This document shows, piece by piece, positions 42,875-49,773 of a stretch of 64,000 bases of DNA. Below the pieces are notes generated by a model, which saw only the letters and a list, made by a program, of their open reading frames with translations, did not search any database and was not told where the DNA came from. The position numbers were made by a program, and so were the translations under genes. This stretch comes from Eggerthellales bacterium (GTDB taxonomy: Bacteria; Actinomycetota; Coriobacteriia; Coriobacteriales; Eggerthellaceae): positions 1 through 64,000 of the forward strand of contig JAQXVU010000002.1 in the NCBI GenBank assembly GCA_029225085.1, given 5' to 3'. Every line of letters starts with the position of its first letter. The first letter of the stretch is position 1.

Positions 42875-43777
42875 ATGAAGCGATCTGCAGGTAAGATTGC
42901 AGCTTTGGCCCTGGTGGCCTGTCTGGCATGCGCCCTGTGCGGCTGCGCCAGCGAACCCTATGTTCCCGCAAAGAAGGATTCGACGGTCGATCCGTCGGCT
43001 CTCATCACCGCAGATGTTCTGACGGTGGGCGTGAACGCCAACAGCGCTCCTTTCGCTATGGAATCTGACGGATCTATCGTGGGCATCGATGTCGATGTGG
43101 CTGCCTCTATCGCTGATGAGATGGGCCTGAGCCTGGAAGTGGTTGATGTGGGAACTGATGCCACTGGCGCTCTCGAGAACGGCACCGTCGATATGGTCAT
43201 GGGACTCGATTCCGCTGACAACAGCCTCGATTGTTGGGTATCCGATCCTTACATGAATTCCTGCGTGGCCCTGTTCTCCCATAACTCCAATTCCACCATT
43301 CCCACGAAGAAGAGCAAGCCCTCTATCTGCGCCGATTCCGCATCTATGAGCGCGTGGGTGGTAACCGATCAGTACGGCTCCTCCGCTCTCGATCCTCAGG
43401 ACCTCTCCTCCTCCTTCGAGAAGCTGAATGCCGGTGAAACCGATTACGTGGCTGCCGATGCGGTGGTGGGCACCTATGCGACCTACGCCTCTTACTACGA
43501 TGCCCATATCGTCGCCCTGATGGAGAAGCTCAGCGGTTACTGCCTGGGCGCTTCTTCTACGAATACCGCCCTGCAATCTGCGCTGCAGTCTGCCCTCGCC
43601 TCCTTTAACGAGCAGGGCGTTCTGTCCGTCATCGAGAACCGTTGGCTGGGCATGAGCATCGATTACGATTCCATCTCCTATACCTCTGGCGCTAAGGATG
43701 CTAAAGCCTCCTCTTCTACTCAGACTGAGTCCTCCGAGGGTGTCAGCGGCGTTGGCTCTAACGCGGTGACCTTCTAG
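42875..43777 (+). CDS. Orphan solute-binding lipoprotein, family 3
   Basis: A 300-residue secreted lipoprotein. A signal peptide ends in the lipobox LCGC, with Cys26 the likely lipidated residue. Residues about 45-265 form a family 3 (amino-acid type) periplasmic-binding fold: LTVGVNANSAPFAMESDG, then GIDVDVAASIADEMGL and a lobe-2 region with AGETDYVAADAVVGTY. The C-terminal 35 residues are Ser/Ala-rich. No ABC permease or ATPase is adjacent, so it may serve a distant transporter or act as a sensor. GAAGGATTGAG precedes the ATG. It is 38 nt past the candidate RNA. Confidence 0.85.
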   Translation: MKRSAGKIAALALVACLACALCGCASEPYVPAKKDSTVDPSALITADVLTVGVNANSAPFAMESDGSIVGIDVDVAASIADEMGLSLEVVDVGTDATGALENGTVDMVMGLDSADNSLDCWVSDPYMNSCVALFSHNSNSTIPTKKSKPSICADSASMSAWVVTDQYGSSALDPQDLSSSFEKLNAGETDYVAADAVVGTYATYASYYDAHIVALMEKLSGYCLGASSTNTALQSALQSALASFNEQGVLSVIENRWLGMSIDYDSISYTSGAKDAKASSSTQTESSEGVSGVGSNAVTF

Positions 43778-43785
43778 GAGGCATC

Positions 43786-44241
43786 ATGGCTGACTCTTCC
43801 GACTTCAAGCTGATATCGGTGCATGCCGCCGAGTCTTCGACGCCTGCTGAAGAGGTGCGCCCCGAAGAGGTGCGCTCTGGTGTGACTGCAGTATCGGAAG
43901 AGAAGGCCCAGGTCGCTTCGTCGTTGGGGGACGATCCCCAAGCTGTCGCGGAGCCGGTAGCGGAGCCTCGCTCTGATGCGGAGCCCCAGGCCGTTTCCGC
44001 ATCTGAAGTATTCTATGAGCCCATGCAGGAGTTCTCTCCTGCCGAAGAGGACCCCCAGGAGAAGGCCGCTCGCCTTCGCAGGGAGCGCCTTGCCAAGCAG
44101 GCTGAGGAGCTGCAGCGCCAGGAGGAGAATCTGGGCACGGGCAAGGTTCCCCTGTCCGGCGTGCGCACGGCCCTTGTGGTGGTGGGCGTTCTGGTGCTCG
44201 TTGCCTTCGCCGTGCTGTATTCCGGTGTCATTCCTTGGTAG
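43786..44241 (+). CDS. Unrecognised tail-anchored acidic protein
   Basis: A 151-residue protein I do not recognise. Residues 1-85 are Glu/Pro/Ala/Ser-rich and probably disordered. About 86-115 is a charged helix (KAARLRRERLAKQAEELQRQ) likely to form a coiled coil. A single C-terminal TM helix (about 127-147, TALVVVGVLVLVAFAVLY) ends only four residues before the stop. GGAGG precedes the ATG. It starts 8 nt after the lipoprotein gene, so the two are probably cotranslated. Confidence 0.75.
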   Translation: MADSSDFKLISVHAAESSTPAEEVRPEEVRSGVTAVSEEKAQVASSLGDDPQAVAEPVAEPRSDAEPQAVSASEVFYEPMQEFSPAEEDPQEKAARLRRERLAKQAEELQRQEENLGTGKVPLSGVRTALVVVGVLVLVAFAVLYSGVIPW

Positions 44242-44263
44242 GTCGCGAAGGGTTCTGAAGTTC

Positions 44264-45001
44264 GTGGCCGGTTCTCAGCGTTTCACTTCCACTTTGGTGG
44301 CCAAGCTGTGCCTTGTCGCGCTTGTCGCCTTGGCGGTTCTTGCGGTGGTGCTCGGTGCTCGTATGGCTCAGATCGTCACGGAGCTCTCCTACGCACAGAC
44401 ATCGAATATGGTCCTTTCCCAGGCAGATAGCTCGAAGGTGTTTCGGGCCACCTCCGAAGTCCCCGATCTTGTCTCGCTGAAGGGCATGACGGAGTCCGAG
44501 GCTCTTGCAGCCTGTGGACGAGGTCCCTCTCTTATGGAAGAAGAGGCTGCGGATGAAAGCGGGGTTCGCACCTGCACGTACGCGCTCACCCATGACAAGG
44601 TGAAGGCCGAGGATGGGGAAGTGCGGCTTGTCCTTTCCTTCGACGATGAGGGCAAGGTGGTTATGGCGGGCTTCCGGGCGCCTTTCTCTTGTTTGGGCTT
44701 CGGTTCTCTGAGCATGTCTGAAGCGGTGGAAGAGTATCGGGTGCTGCAGACCATGCTCGAAGACGGCGGCGTTACGGTGAACGATGATGACCTCGTGCTT
44801 CCAGAGGATCCTCAGAGCTATTCGACCTATGAATCTGATCGGGTGACGGTGATAAGCCAGCTGTGCACCTTCAGGGGACAGTGCGTTGGCGGCGGGGATG
44901 TTTCTTGGCAGGGGACCCTCAGCTATGATTACGATAAGGCCAATGAGACGCGAAACCTGGCCTACACGAAAAGATGGGCAGAAATTCGCCTCTATTTCTA
45001 A
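44264..45001 (+). CDS. Unrecognised membrane-anchored protein
   Basis: An approximately 245-residue protein of unknown family. One TM helix near the N-terminus (about residues 12-35, LVAKLCLVALVALAVLAVVL) is followed by an extracytoplasmic domain rich in beta-prone and acidic sequence, with four cysteines (ACGRG, TCTYA, LCTFRGQC) that could pair. The start is uncertain: GTG 44264 is chosen, but CTG 44255 with GAAGGG is also possible; no ATG precedes the TM helix. It is the third gene of a unit with the lipoprotein and the tail-anchored protein. Confidence 0.65.
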   Translation: MAGSQRFTSTLVAKLCLVALVALAVLAVVLGARMAQIVTELSYAQTSNMVLSQADSSKVFRATSEVPDLVSLKGMTESEALAACGRGPSLMEEEAADESGVRTCTYALTHDKVKAEDGEVRLVLSFDDEGKVVMAGFRAPFSCLGFGSLSMSEAVEEYRVLQTMLEDGGVTVNDDDLVLPEDPQSYSTYESDRVTVISQLCTFRGQCVGGGDVSWQGTLSYDYDKANETRNLAYTKRWAEIRLYF

Positions 45002-45010
45002 TGTTGAGTC

Positions 45011-45038
45011 TTGCCAAGGTCGTACCGGATGCTATACT
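45011..45038 (+). promoter_or_regulatory. Promoter of the infC operon
   Basis: TTGCCA (45011-45016), a 16-bp spacer and TATACT (45033-45038) form a strong promoter. It gives a leader of about 190 nt before infC. Confidence 0.7.
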
Positions 45039-45044
45039 TACGAA

Positions 45045-45140
45045 GTTATCGCAACAAGCGAGGGTAATCCTCCACCTGGTTCGGCGCTTATGGTAGCTGA
45101 TGGGTACACTGAATAGATGGTACTGACCTCTACTGAGTTG
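45045..45140 (+). promoter_or_regulatory. infC leader RNA with short reading frame
   Basis: The leader contains an ACCTGG copy (45074-45079) that can compete with the terminator's 5' arm for CCAGGT, giving an alternative structure. An eight-codon frame (MVADGYTE, 45090-45116) is present but has no ribosome site. Leaders controlled by L20 are known before infC-rpmI-rplT operons. Confidence 0.5.
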
Positions 45141-45168
45141 AACCTGGTGCGAATGCCCAGGTTTTTTT
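45141..45168 (+). terminator. Attenuator terminator before infC
   Basis: AACCTGG (45141-45147) pairs perfectly with CCAGGTT (45157-45163), followed by TTTTT. It lies 65 nt before infC and downstream of the only strong promoter, so it must be read through for infC-rpmI-rplT expression. Confidence 0.85.
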
Positions 45169-45232
45169 GTTGCGTAAAATTCGGGCGGCGAAAGTCGCAT
45201 AGACGCGAAAGCGTAAGAAGGAGGTGGGCACA

Positions 45233-45805
45233 ATAGCTGCACAAGGTTTTCGTCTCAATGAGAAGATTAACGTTCCCGAGTGCCGTCTCATCAGCTACAA
45301 CGGTGAGCAGTTGGGCATTTACCCAATAGAGGCCGCTCGACGCATTGCATCTGATGCCGGAATGGATCTTGTGGAGATTGCTCCAAACTCTAATCCTCCT
45401 GTTTGCCGAATCATGGACTATGGCAAGTTCAAGTACGATCAGGCCATTAAGGCAAAGCAGGCCCGCAAGAAGCAGTCGAAGGTCGAGATCAAGGAGATGA
45501 AGTTCCGTCCCAAGATCGACGTCGGCGACTACAACACCAAGAAGAAGCACGTTCTTCGCTTCTTGGAGCAGGGTTGCAAGGTGAAGATCACCATCATGTT
45601 CCGTGGCCGCGAGATGGCTCATCCCGATCAGGGTCTGGGCATCCTCGAGCGTCTTGCTGAGGATCTGAAGGATATCGCGGTAATCGAGAGCAAGCCTAAG
45701 ATGGAAGGTCGCAACATGCACATGCTCATTGCACCTATTCAGGCTAGCGCTAAGAAAAAGCAGACGACTTCCGACAAGAAGTCCGAAGACCAAGGAAAGG
45801 AATAG
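45233..45805 (+). CDS. infC: Translation initiation factor IF-3, AUA start
   Basis: A 190-residue IF-3 with the N-terminal domain ([20 protein letters not shown]), the lysine-rich linker and the C-terminal domain ([32 protein letters not shown]). It blocks 50S joining and checks start codons. The start is assigned to ATA at 45233 because AAGGAGG ends exactly 8 nt upstream. The in-frame GTG at 45224 overlaps that same Shine-Dalgarno and cannot use it. Rare start codons on infC (AUU in E. coli) allow IF-3 to repress itself; AUA would serve the same purpose. A lysine/glutamate tail ends the protein. rpmI follows 5 nt later. Confidence 0.93.
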   Translation: MAAQGFRLNEKINVPECRLISYNGEQLGIYPIEAARRIASDAGMDLVEIAPNSNPPVCRIMDYGKFKYDQAIKAKQARKKQSKVEIKEMKFRPKIDVGDYNTKKKHVLRFLEQGCKVKITIMFRGREMAHPDQGLGILERLAEDLKDIAVIESKPKMEGRNMHMLIAPIQASAKKKQTTSDKKSEDQGKE

Positions 45806-45810
45806 TTCAT

Positions 45811-46008
45811 ATGCCTAAGATGAAGACTCATCGCGGTACCGCAAAGCGTTTCCGTGTAACCGGTTCCGGCAAGATTATGCGTGGTAAGGCTTACAAGAGC
45901 CACATTCTGACCAAGAAGAGCCAGAAGCGTAAGCGCAACTTCCGTCATGAGGCCGAGCTGTCCACTGCCGACAACAAGGTAGTAGCTCGCAACCTGGGTC
46001 TCCGCTAA
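45811..46008 (+). CDS. rpmI: Ribosomal protein L35
   Basis: A 65-residue complete L35: [20 protein letters not shown], then the lysine/arginine-rich [15 protein letters not shown] and a C-terminal helix. It is a 50S protein in the conserved infC-rpmI-rplT order. AAGGAA lies before the ATG. Nothing unusual was seen. Confidence 0.97.
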   Translation: MPKMKTHRGTAKRFRVTGSGKIMRGKAYKSHILTKKSQKRKRNFRHEAELSTADNKVVARNLGLR

Positions 46009-46043
46009 TTCCGCTTTTAACCTCAACTAAGGAGTGATTGTTA

Positions 46044-46397
46044 ATGCCACGTGTAAAGCGTTCCATTTCCGCAAGGAAGAAGCGTCGCACCGTCCTTTCC
46101 CGTGCAAAGGGTTACTACGGCGCAAAGTCTCGTCAGTATCGTCCTGCTAAGGAGCAGGTACAGCACTCTTTGCAGTACCAGTACCGCGATCGCCGCAACA
46201 AGAAGCGCGAGATCCGTCGTCTCTGGATCACCCGCATCAACGCTGCTGCTCGTATCAACGGTATGAGCTACTCCACCTTCATGAACGGCCTGAAGAAGGC
46301 TGGCATCGCCCTCGACCGTAAGGTTCTCGCCGACATGGCTGTAAACGATGCCCCTGCTTTCGCTGCTCTCACCGAGCTGGCCAAGAAGGCCCTGTAA
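46044..46397 (+). CDS. rplT: Ribosomal protein L20
   Basis: A 117-residue complete L20: [37 protein letters not shown] and [20 protein letters not shown]. It is a primary 23S rRNA-binding assembly protein and, in several phyla, the autoregulator that binds the infC leader. The ATG at 46044 follows AAGGAG; an in-frame ATG at 46038 is too close to that site. Confidence 0.97.
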   Translation: MPRVKRSISARKKRRTVLSRAKGYYGAKSRQYRPAKEQVQHSLQYQYRDRRNKKREIRRLWITRINAAARINGMSYSTFMNGLKKAGIALDRKVLADMAVNDAPAFAALTELAKKAL

Positions 46398-46431
46398 GCT
46401 TCGTTTCATTGCGAATGCCTTAAGCCGGTCC

Positions 46432-46453
46432 GAATATCGGGCCGGCTTTTTTC
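46432..46453 (+). terminator. Terminator after rplT
   Basis: AAGCCGG with CCGA, loop ATAT, then CGGGCCGGCTT and TTTTT make a strong hairpin-T-tract ending the infC operon. Confidence 0.9.
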
Positions 46454-46598
46454 GTTTATAGAAGGTGACGAACGGGGTATGCTGGCACGAAGGGGAATCC
46501 GGAGTTATAGGACAAAAGAGGGAATGAAAAAAGCCGCGATGCGGCTTACGTTCAGGTTGGTTGTAGCGGGTTTGCTGAGAAAAGGATCTCGTGAAATC

Positions 46599-46988
46599 CT
46601 ACTGGGGGAGGGTGACGTCGAGAGCGCCATCGAGGTAATCCATGGCGGCGTCGATGGCCTTGCCTGATGCGCCTCGTGCAATGGCGATGCCGCGGCTGGT
46701 GAAGTCGGCTGCCTGCTCCTCGTTGATATCGCTGACGACAACTACGTCTACGCCGAATTGGGAGAAGATCTCGGCAAAGCGAGCATCTACCTTGCCCTTG
46801 GCGGGAAGGTTCTGGGAGTTGATGATGGAGTAATCGCGGACGCGATAGTAATTGAAGTTAGTGCAGTACCCGGCATGAGGGGACACTTCGAGTCCTTCGC
46901 TGGCTACAACAATGAGCTCCGGGTCTGCCAAGCAGGCAGGCTCGTCCTCCCATTCATCATCTTCAAACATTTCAGAATCGAATTCTGT
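46599..46988 (-). CDS. NifX/NifB-C-domain-like protein
   Basis: A 129-residue protein resembling the dinitrogenase iron-molybdenum cofactor family (NifX, NifY, C-terminal NifB). After an acidic N-terminal segment, IVVASEGLEVSPHAGYCTNF gives the opening strand and glycine-histidine loop, and VDARFAEIFSQFGVDVVVVSDINEEQAADF with the final helix completes the RNase H-like fold. No nif genes are present, and such domains occur widely in non-fixing anaerobes. The start is assigned to TTG 46988 because AAAGGGAG lies 4 nt upstream; a GTG at 47018 is the alternative. It is transcribed alone, towards rplT. Confidence 0.7.
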   Translation of the reverse strand, partial: TEFDSEMFEDDEWEDEPACLADPELIVVASEGLEVSPHAGYCTNFNYYRVRDYSIINSQNLPAKGKVDARFAEIFSQFGVDVVVVSDINEEQAADFTSRGIAIARGASGKAIDAAMDYLDGALDVTLPQ

Positions 46989-47145
46989 CAACTTGCTCCC
47001 TTTCCCTGACGGATACACCTTAATTCCTGGGTGCTGGGAGCGTGGCCCCTATTCGTTGAAAGGCATGATTGGCGGTAAATACGGCGTTTGCTGTAACATT
47101 CTTTCCAATCAATTTATCTGTTTGAGGTAAAAAATCCGCTTTGTT

Positions 47146-47176
47146 GCTTGCGTCGAGGGAATTCATGGCGGATAAT
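47146..47176 (+). promoter_or_regulatory. Candidate tRNA-Glu promoter
   Basis: TTGCTT and GATAAT (47171-47176) are about 19 bp apart and end some 25 nt before the tRNA. Spacing is long, so this is tentative. Confidence 0.4.
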
Positions 47177-47202
47177 GGCAAAGCTGTTATTCGCAGTTGT
47201 CC

Positions 47203-47277
47203 GTCCCCATAGTCTAAAGGTTAGGACGCGGCCCTTTCAAGGCTGAGATACGGGTTCGATTCCCGTTGGGGGCACCA
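47203..47277 (+). tRNA. tRNA-Glu (TTC)
   Basis: The acceptor GTCCCCA pairs with TGGGGGC; the anticodon loop CTTTCAA reads TTC; the T-arm contains GGTTCGATTCC; and CCA is encoded. Length 75 nt including CCA. A terminator follows after 9 nt. Confidence 0.96.
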
Positions 47278-47286
47278 GAACCAACA

Positions 47287-47318
47287 GGTCAGTGGCGTAA
47301 GCTGCTGGCCTTTTTTAT
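47287..47318 (+). terminator. Terminator after tRNA-Glu
   Basis: GGTCAGTGGC pairs with GCTGCTGGCC (two G-T pairs) across a GTAA loop and is followed by TTTTTT. Confidence 0.88.
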
Positions 47319-47348
47319 TCGGTCGCTTCTAGAGCCGGCGGAGGTTTC

Positions 47349-47747
47349 ATGAAGAAGCTGATTCAACAGTTCATTAAGTTCGCAGGGGTCGGTGCGGTGG
47401 CCTTCGTCATCGACTACGGCTTTCTGGTCATCTTCACTGAGCTCTTCGGTATCAATTACCTCATCAGCGCCACGCTGTCCTTCACCATCTCGGTGATCTT
47501 CAACTACGTTGCCTCTATGCGTTACGTGTTCTCTCACAAGGAGGGCATGTCTCGGCGGCGAGAGTTCATCATCTTCGTCGTCCTGTCTGTTCTGGGATTG
47601 GGTCTGAACAACTTCTGCATGTACGCGGGCGTAGAGTTCTTCCATATTCATTACCTTGTCACCAAGATCGGTGCGACGGTTATCGTGGCGATCTTCAACT
47701 TCGTCACCAGGAAGATTTTCCTAGACGGAGGGGACAGTGCGGACTAG
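47349..47747 (+). CDS. GtrA family membrane protein
   Basis: A 132-residue protein with four TM helices. FIKFAGVGAVAFVIDYGFLV and the later FNYVASMRYVF are typical GtrA signatures, and the ending FNFVTRKIFLDG is also family-like. GtrA proteins are thought to translocate or handle polyprenyl-linked sugars during cell-surface glycan modification. The next gene is a GlfT2-like glycosyltransferase, supporting a role in that process. ATG at 47349 follows a GGAGG site. Confidence 0.88.
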   Translation: MKKLIQQFIKFAGVGAVAFVIDYGFLVIFTELFGINYLISATLSFTISVIFNYVASMRYVFSHKEGMSRRREFIIFVVLSVLGLGLNNFCMYAGVEFFHIHYLVTKIGATVIVAIFNFVTRKIFLDGGDSAD

Positions 47748-47783
47748 GCTGTAGGGAATCGCTGAAATGAAAGGAGGCGCGCG

Positions 47784-49673
47784 GTGGCGGTAAAGAGAAT
47801 CAAGCTGGCCAATTTGGTCTTCGACCCCGCGGGTTTCCTGTCCCATGCCTATGGTCTCTCCTTCCGGCCAGTGGGGAAGTCCTGGGGCAAGTACGATGCC
47901 GTTCATGACTGCCTCGTCGTGTCGGGCACCGTCGATTTCTCTACGTACTTCAACGCGCTTCCCGTGGCGAAATGGCGCCAGTACTGTCAGGTGAGGAGCG
48001 CCAGGCTGCACCTGAACCTGAAGGGCGCCCCCTGTAAGATTCGGGTTATGGCCTATGGCGAGAAGGGCGGCAGGGTCTCATCTACGTTGGTGGGCACCAA
48101 GAAGGTAGATGCGTCCGATGAGTTCCGCGACGTCGAGATAGACCTCTCCTTCGGCGACTCGGTGATGATCGGATTTCGCCTGGTATGCGAGGGCGTCTGC
48201 CAGGTTTCCCATTCCTATTACTACGCGCTGGTAGACGAGAACAGGCTTCGCTCTGTCCGCTTGGGGCTCTGCATGACCACTCACGACAAGGATGTGGCGG
48301 CCATCCCCAACCTGCATGTCATGGCTGAGGGCATCTTCAAGGCCTATGAGAATGCGGCCGATCACCTGAAGATCCTGCTGGTAGACCAGCGCCCTTCTGT
48401 TCCCATGCCCGAAACGGCCCATAGGAAGTCCCTTGAAGAGATGGTCGGCGAGCTCTCGCTGCCTGAAGGCGCGGTAGAGATTCTCCCTACGCCCGTCGTG
48501 GGATCGACGGGTTTCGTGGCGCGATCGATGATGCAGGCCCTTTCCCCTTCAGAGAACTTCACCCATCTGGTGATTGTGGGCAGGAACTACAAGATTCACC
48601 CTGAGACCATCAGTCGCCTGTACACCATGCTCGTCCTTTTGGCTCCCGAGCATGCCCTGTCGGTTGTTTGCGGCGGAACCTTCACCACCAAGAAGCCCTC
48701 AGTGCAGGTGGGCGATGTGTTCTGCGTGTCTCCCCAGACGGGCGCTCAGAAAGCGGTGAAGCAGCCCCTGAACCTCTCGCGCCTCGCTGACACGGTGATT
48801 AACGAAACCATCGATGTTAAGGAGAAGGGAGCCTATGCGCCATGGCGCCTGGCATGTCTGCCGGTGCCCCTCATTCGGGATCAAGGGTATCCCCTTCCAT
48901 TCTTCCTTCATTGCGATGATGTGGAATACGGCATGAGGTCGAACCCTGAATGCCTGGTGATGTCGGGCATTGGCTGCTGGGATGCCGATCGCGCCAGCAG
49001 GCTAGGGGAGTCGGTGAACTGCTATCAGTACGTCAGGAACATCCTGGTGGCCAATGCGGTGAACAACTCCTTCCGGGAGGACTTGTTCATGTTGGGCTAT
49101 TGGCGGCAGTTCCGCTCTTTCCTCAGGCGCTTCGACTACACGTCGGCGGAGCTCTGGCTCGATGGCCTTGAGGACTATCTGAAGGGTCCTCGCTTCCTCG
49201 CCACCGCTAACGGACGGGAGATCCTGCACCAAAAGAGCGACCGGGATGCCCGTCTCCTGCCTCTGTCCGAGCTGCCCTCGGGTATCGCGGACAAGGTGGC
49301 CGGACATGAGGAGTGGCTGCAGGACCGGGAGAGCCCCAGCGTTCTGAGCCTGCTGGTAGAGGCCATCCCCCATGACCCCCATTATCTGCCCGACTTCATC
49401 CTTCGCAAGAAGCCCGGTGTTGTGGGCCTTCATGGCAATGGCATGCCCATTTCGAAGATGATCTTCTGCAGCAGCTTGGTGGCCCTTGATGAGTCGGGAA
49501 CCCACGGGTGCCTGCGCAGCATGGACAGAGATCGCTACCATGAGATCTGGGAGCGAGCCGAAGAGCTCAGGTACCGATTCCGCAACAGCAGTCGCTATGT
49601 GGCTCAGCTGTATCAGGACCAGTGCCGCTCTCTGTGCTTTGGGGACTTTTGGCTCGACAATCTCGCTAAATAG
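47784..49673 (+). CDS. GlfT2-like family 2 glycosyltransferase with altered metal motif
   Basis: A 629-residue protein with the layout of galactofuranosyltransferase GlfT2: an N-terminal beta-sandwich (about 1-170), a GT-A domain (about 190-400) and a helical C-terminus. FFLHCDDVEYGMR (Asp378, Asp379, Glu381) matches the catalytic DDxE motif of that family. Where the DDD metal ligand is expected, the sequence reads IVGRNYKIHPETI (Gly266-Arg267-Asn268). It may be inactive, use another metal site, or have a different role. GTG start at 47784 follows AAAGGAGG. It probably acts with the adjacent GtrA protein on a surface polymer. Confidence 0.72.
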   Translation: MAVKRIKLANLVFDPAGFLSHAYGLSFRPVGKSWGKYDAVHDCLVVSGTVDFSTYFNALPVAKWRQYCQVRSARLHLNLKGAPCKIRVMAYGEKGGRVSSTLVGTKKVDASDEFRDVEIDLSFGDSVMIGFRLVCEGVCQVSHSYYYALVDENRLRSVRLGLCMTTHDKDVAAIPNLHVMAEGIFKAYENAADHLKILLVDQRPSVPMPETAHRKSLEEMVGELSLPEGAVEILPTPVVGSTGFVARSMMQALSPSENFTHLVIVGRNYKIHPETISRLYTMLVLLAPEHALSVVCGGTFTTKKPSVQVGDVFCVSPQTGAQKAVKQPLNLSRLADTVINETIDVKEKGAYAPWRLACLPVPLIRDQGYPLPFFLHCDDVEYGMRSNPECLVMSGIGCWDADRASRLGESVNCYQYVRNILVANAVNNSFREDLFMLGYWRQFRSFLRRFDYTSAELWLDGLEDYLKGPRFLATANGREILHQKSDRDARLLPLSELPSGIADKVAGHEEWLQDRESPSVLSLLVEAIPHDPHYLPDFILRKKPGVVGLHGNGMPISKMIFCSSLVALDESGTHGCLRSMDRDRYHEIWERAEELRYRFRNSSRYVAQLYQDQCRSLCFGDFWLDNLAK

Positions 49674-49698
49674 CTGCCCAGTCGCAAGCCCTGTGGGA

Positions 49699-49704
49699 TA
49701 CAAT
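49699..49704 (+). promoter_or_regulatory. -10 element before the L,D-transpeptidase
   Basis: TACAAT, preceded by TGGGA, lies 70 nt before the gene. No clear -35 accompanies it. Confidence 0.4.
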
Positions 49705-49773
49705 GAGTCAGTTACAGACAGACTCTGTGCTCTCGTTTGTCGGCACAGGTAGAACGGATGGAAAACCGAACGT

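Noticed and set aside
45224-45235. GTG at 45224 as infC start
   Set aside because: It lies inside the Shine-Dalgarno AAGGAGGTG, and no other site is upstream. The ATA 9 nt later is correctly spaced.
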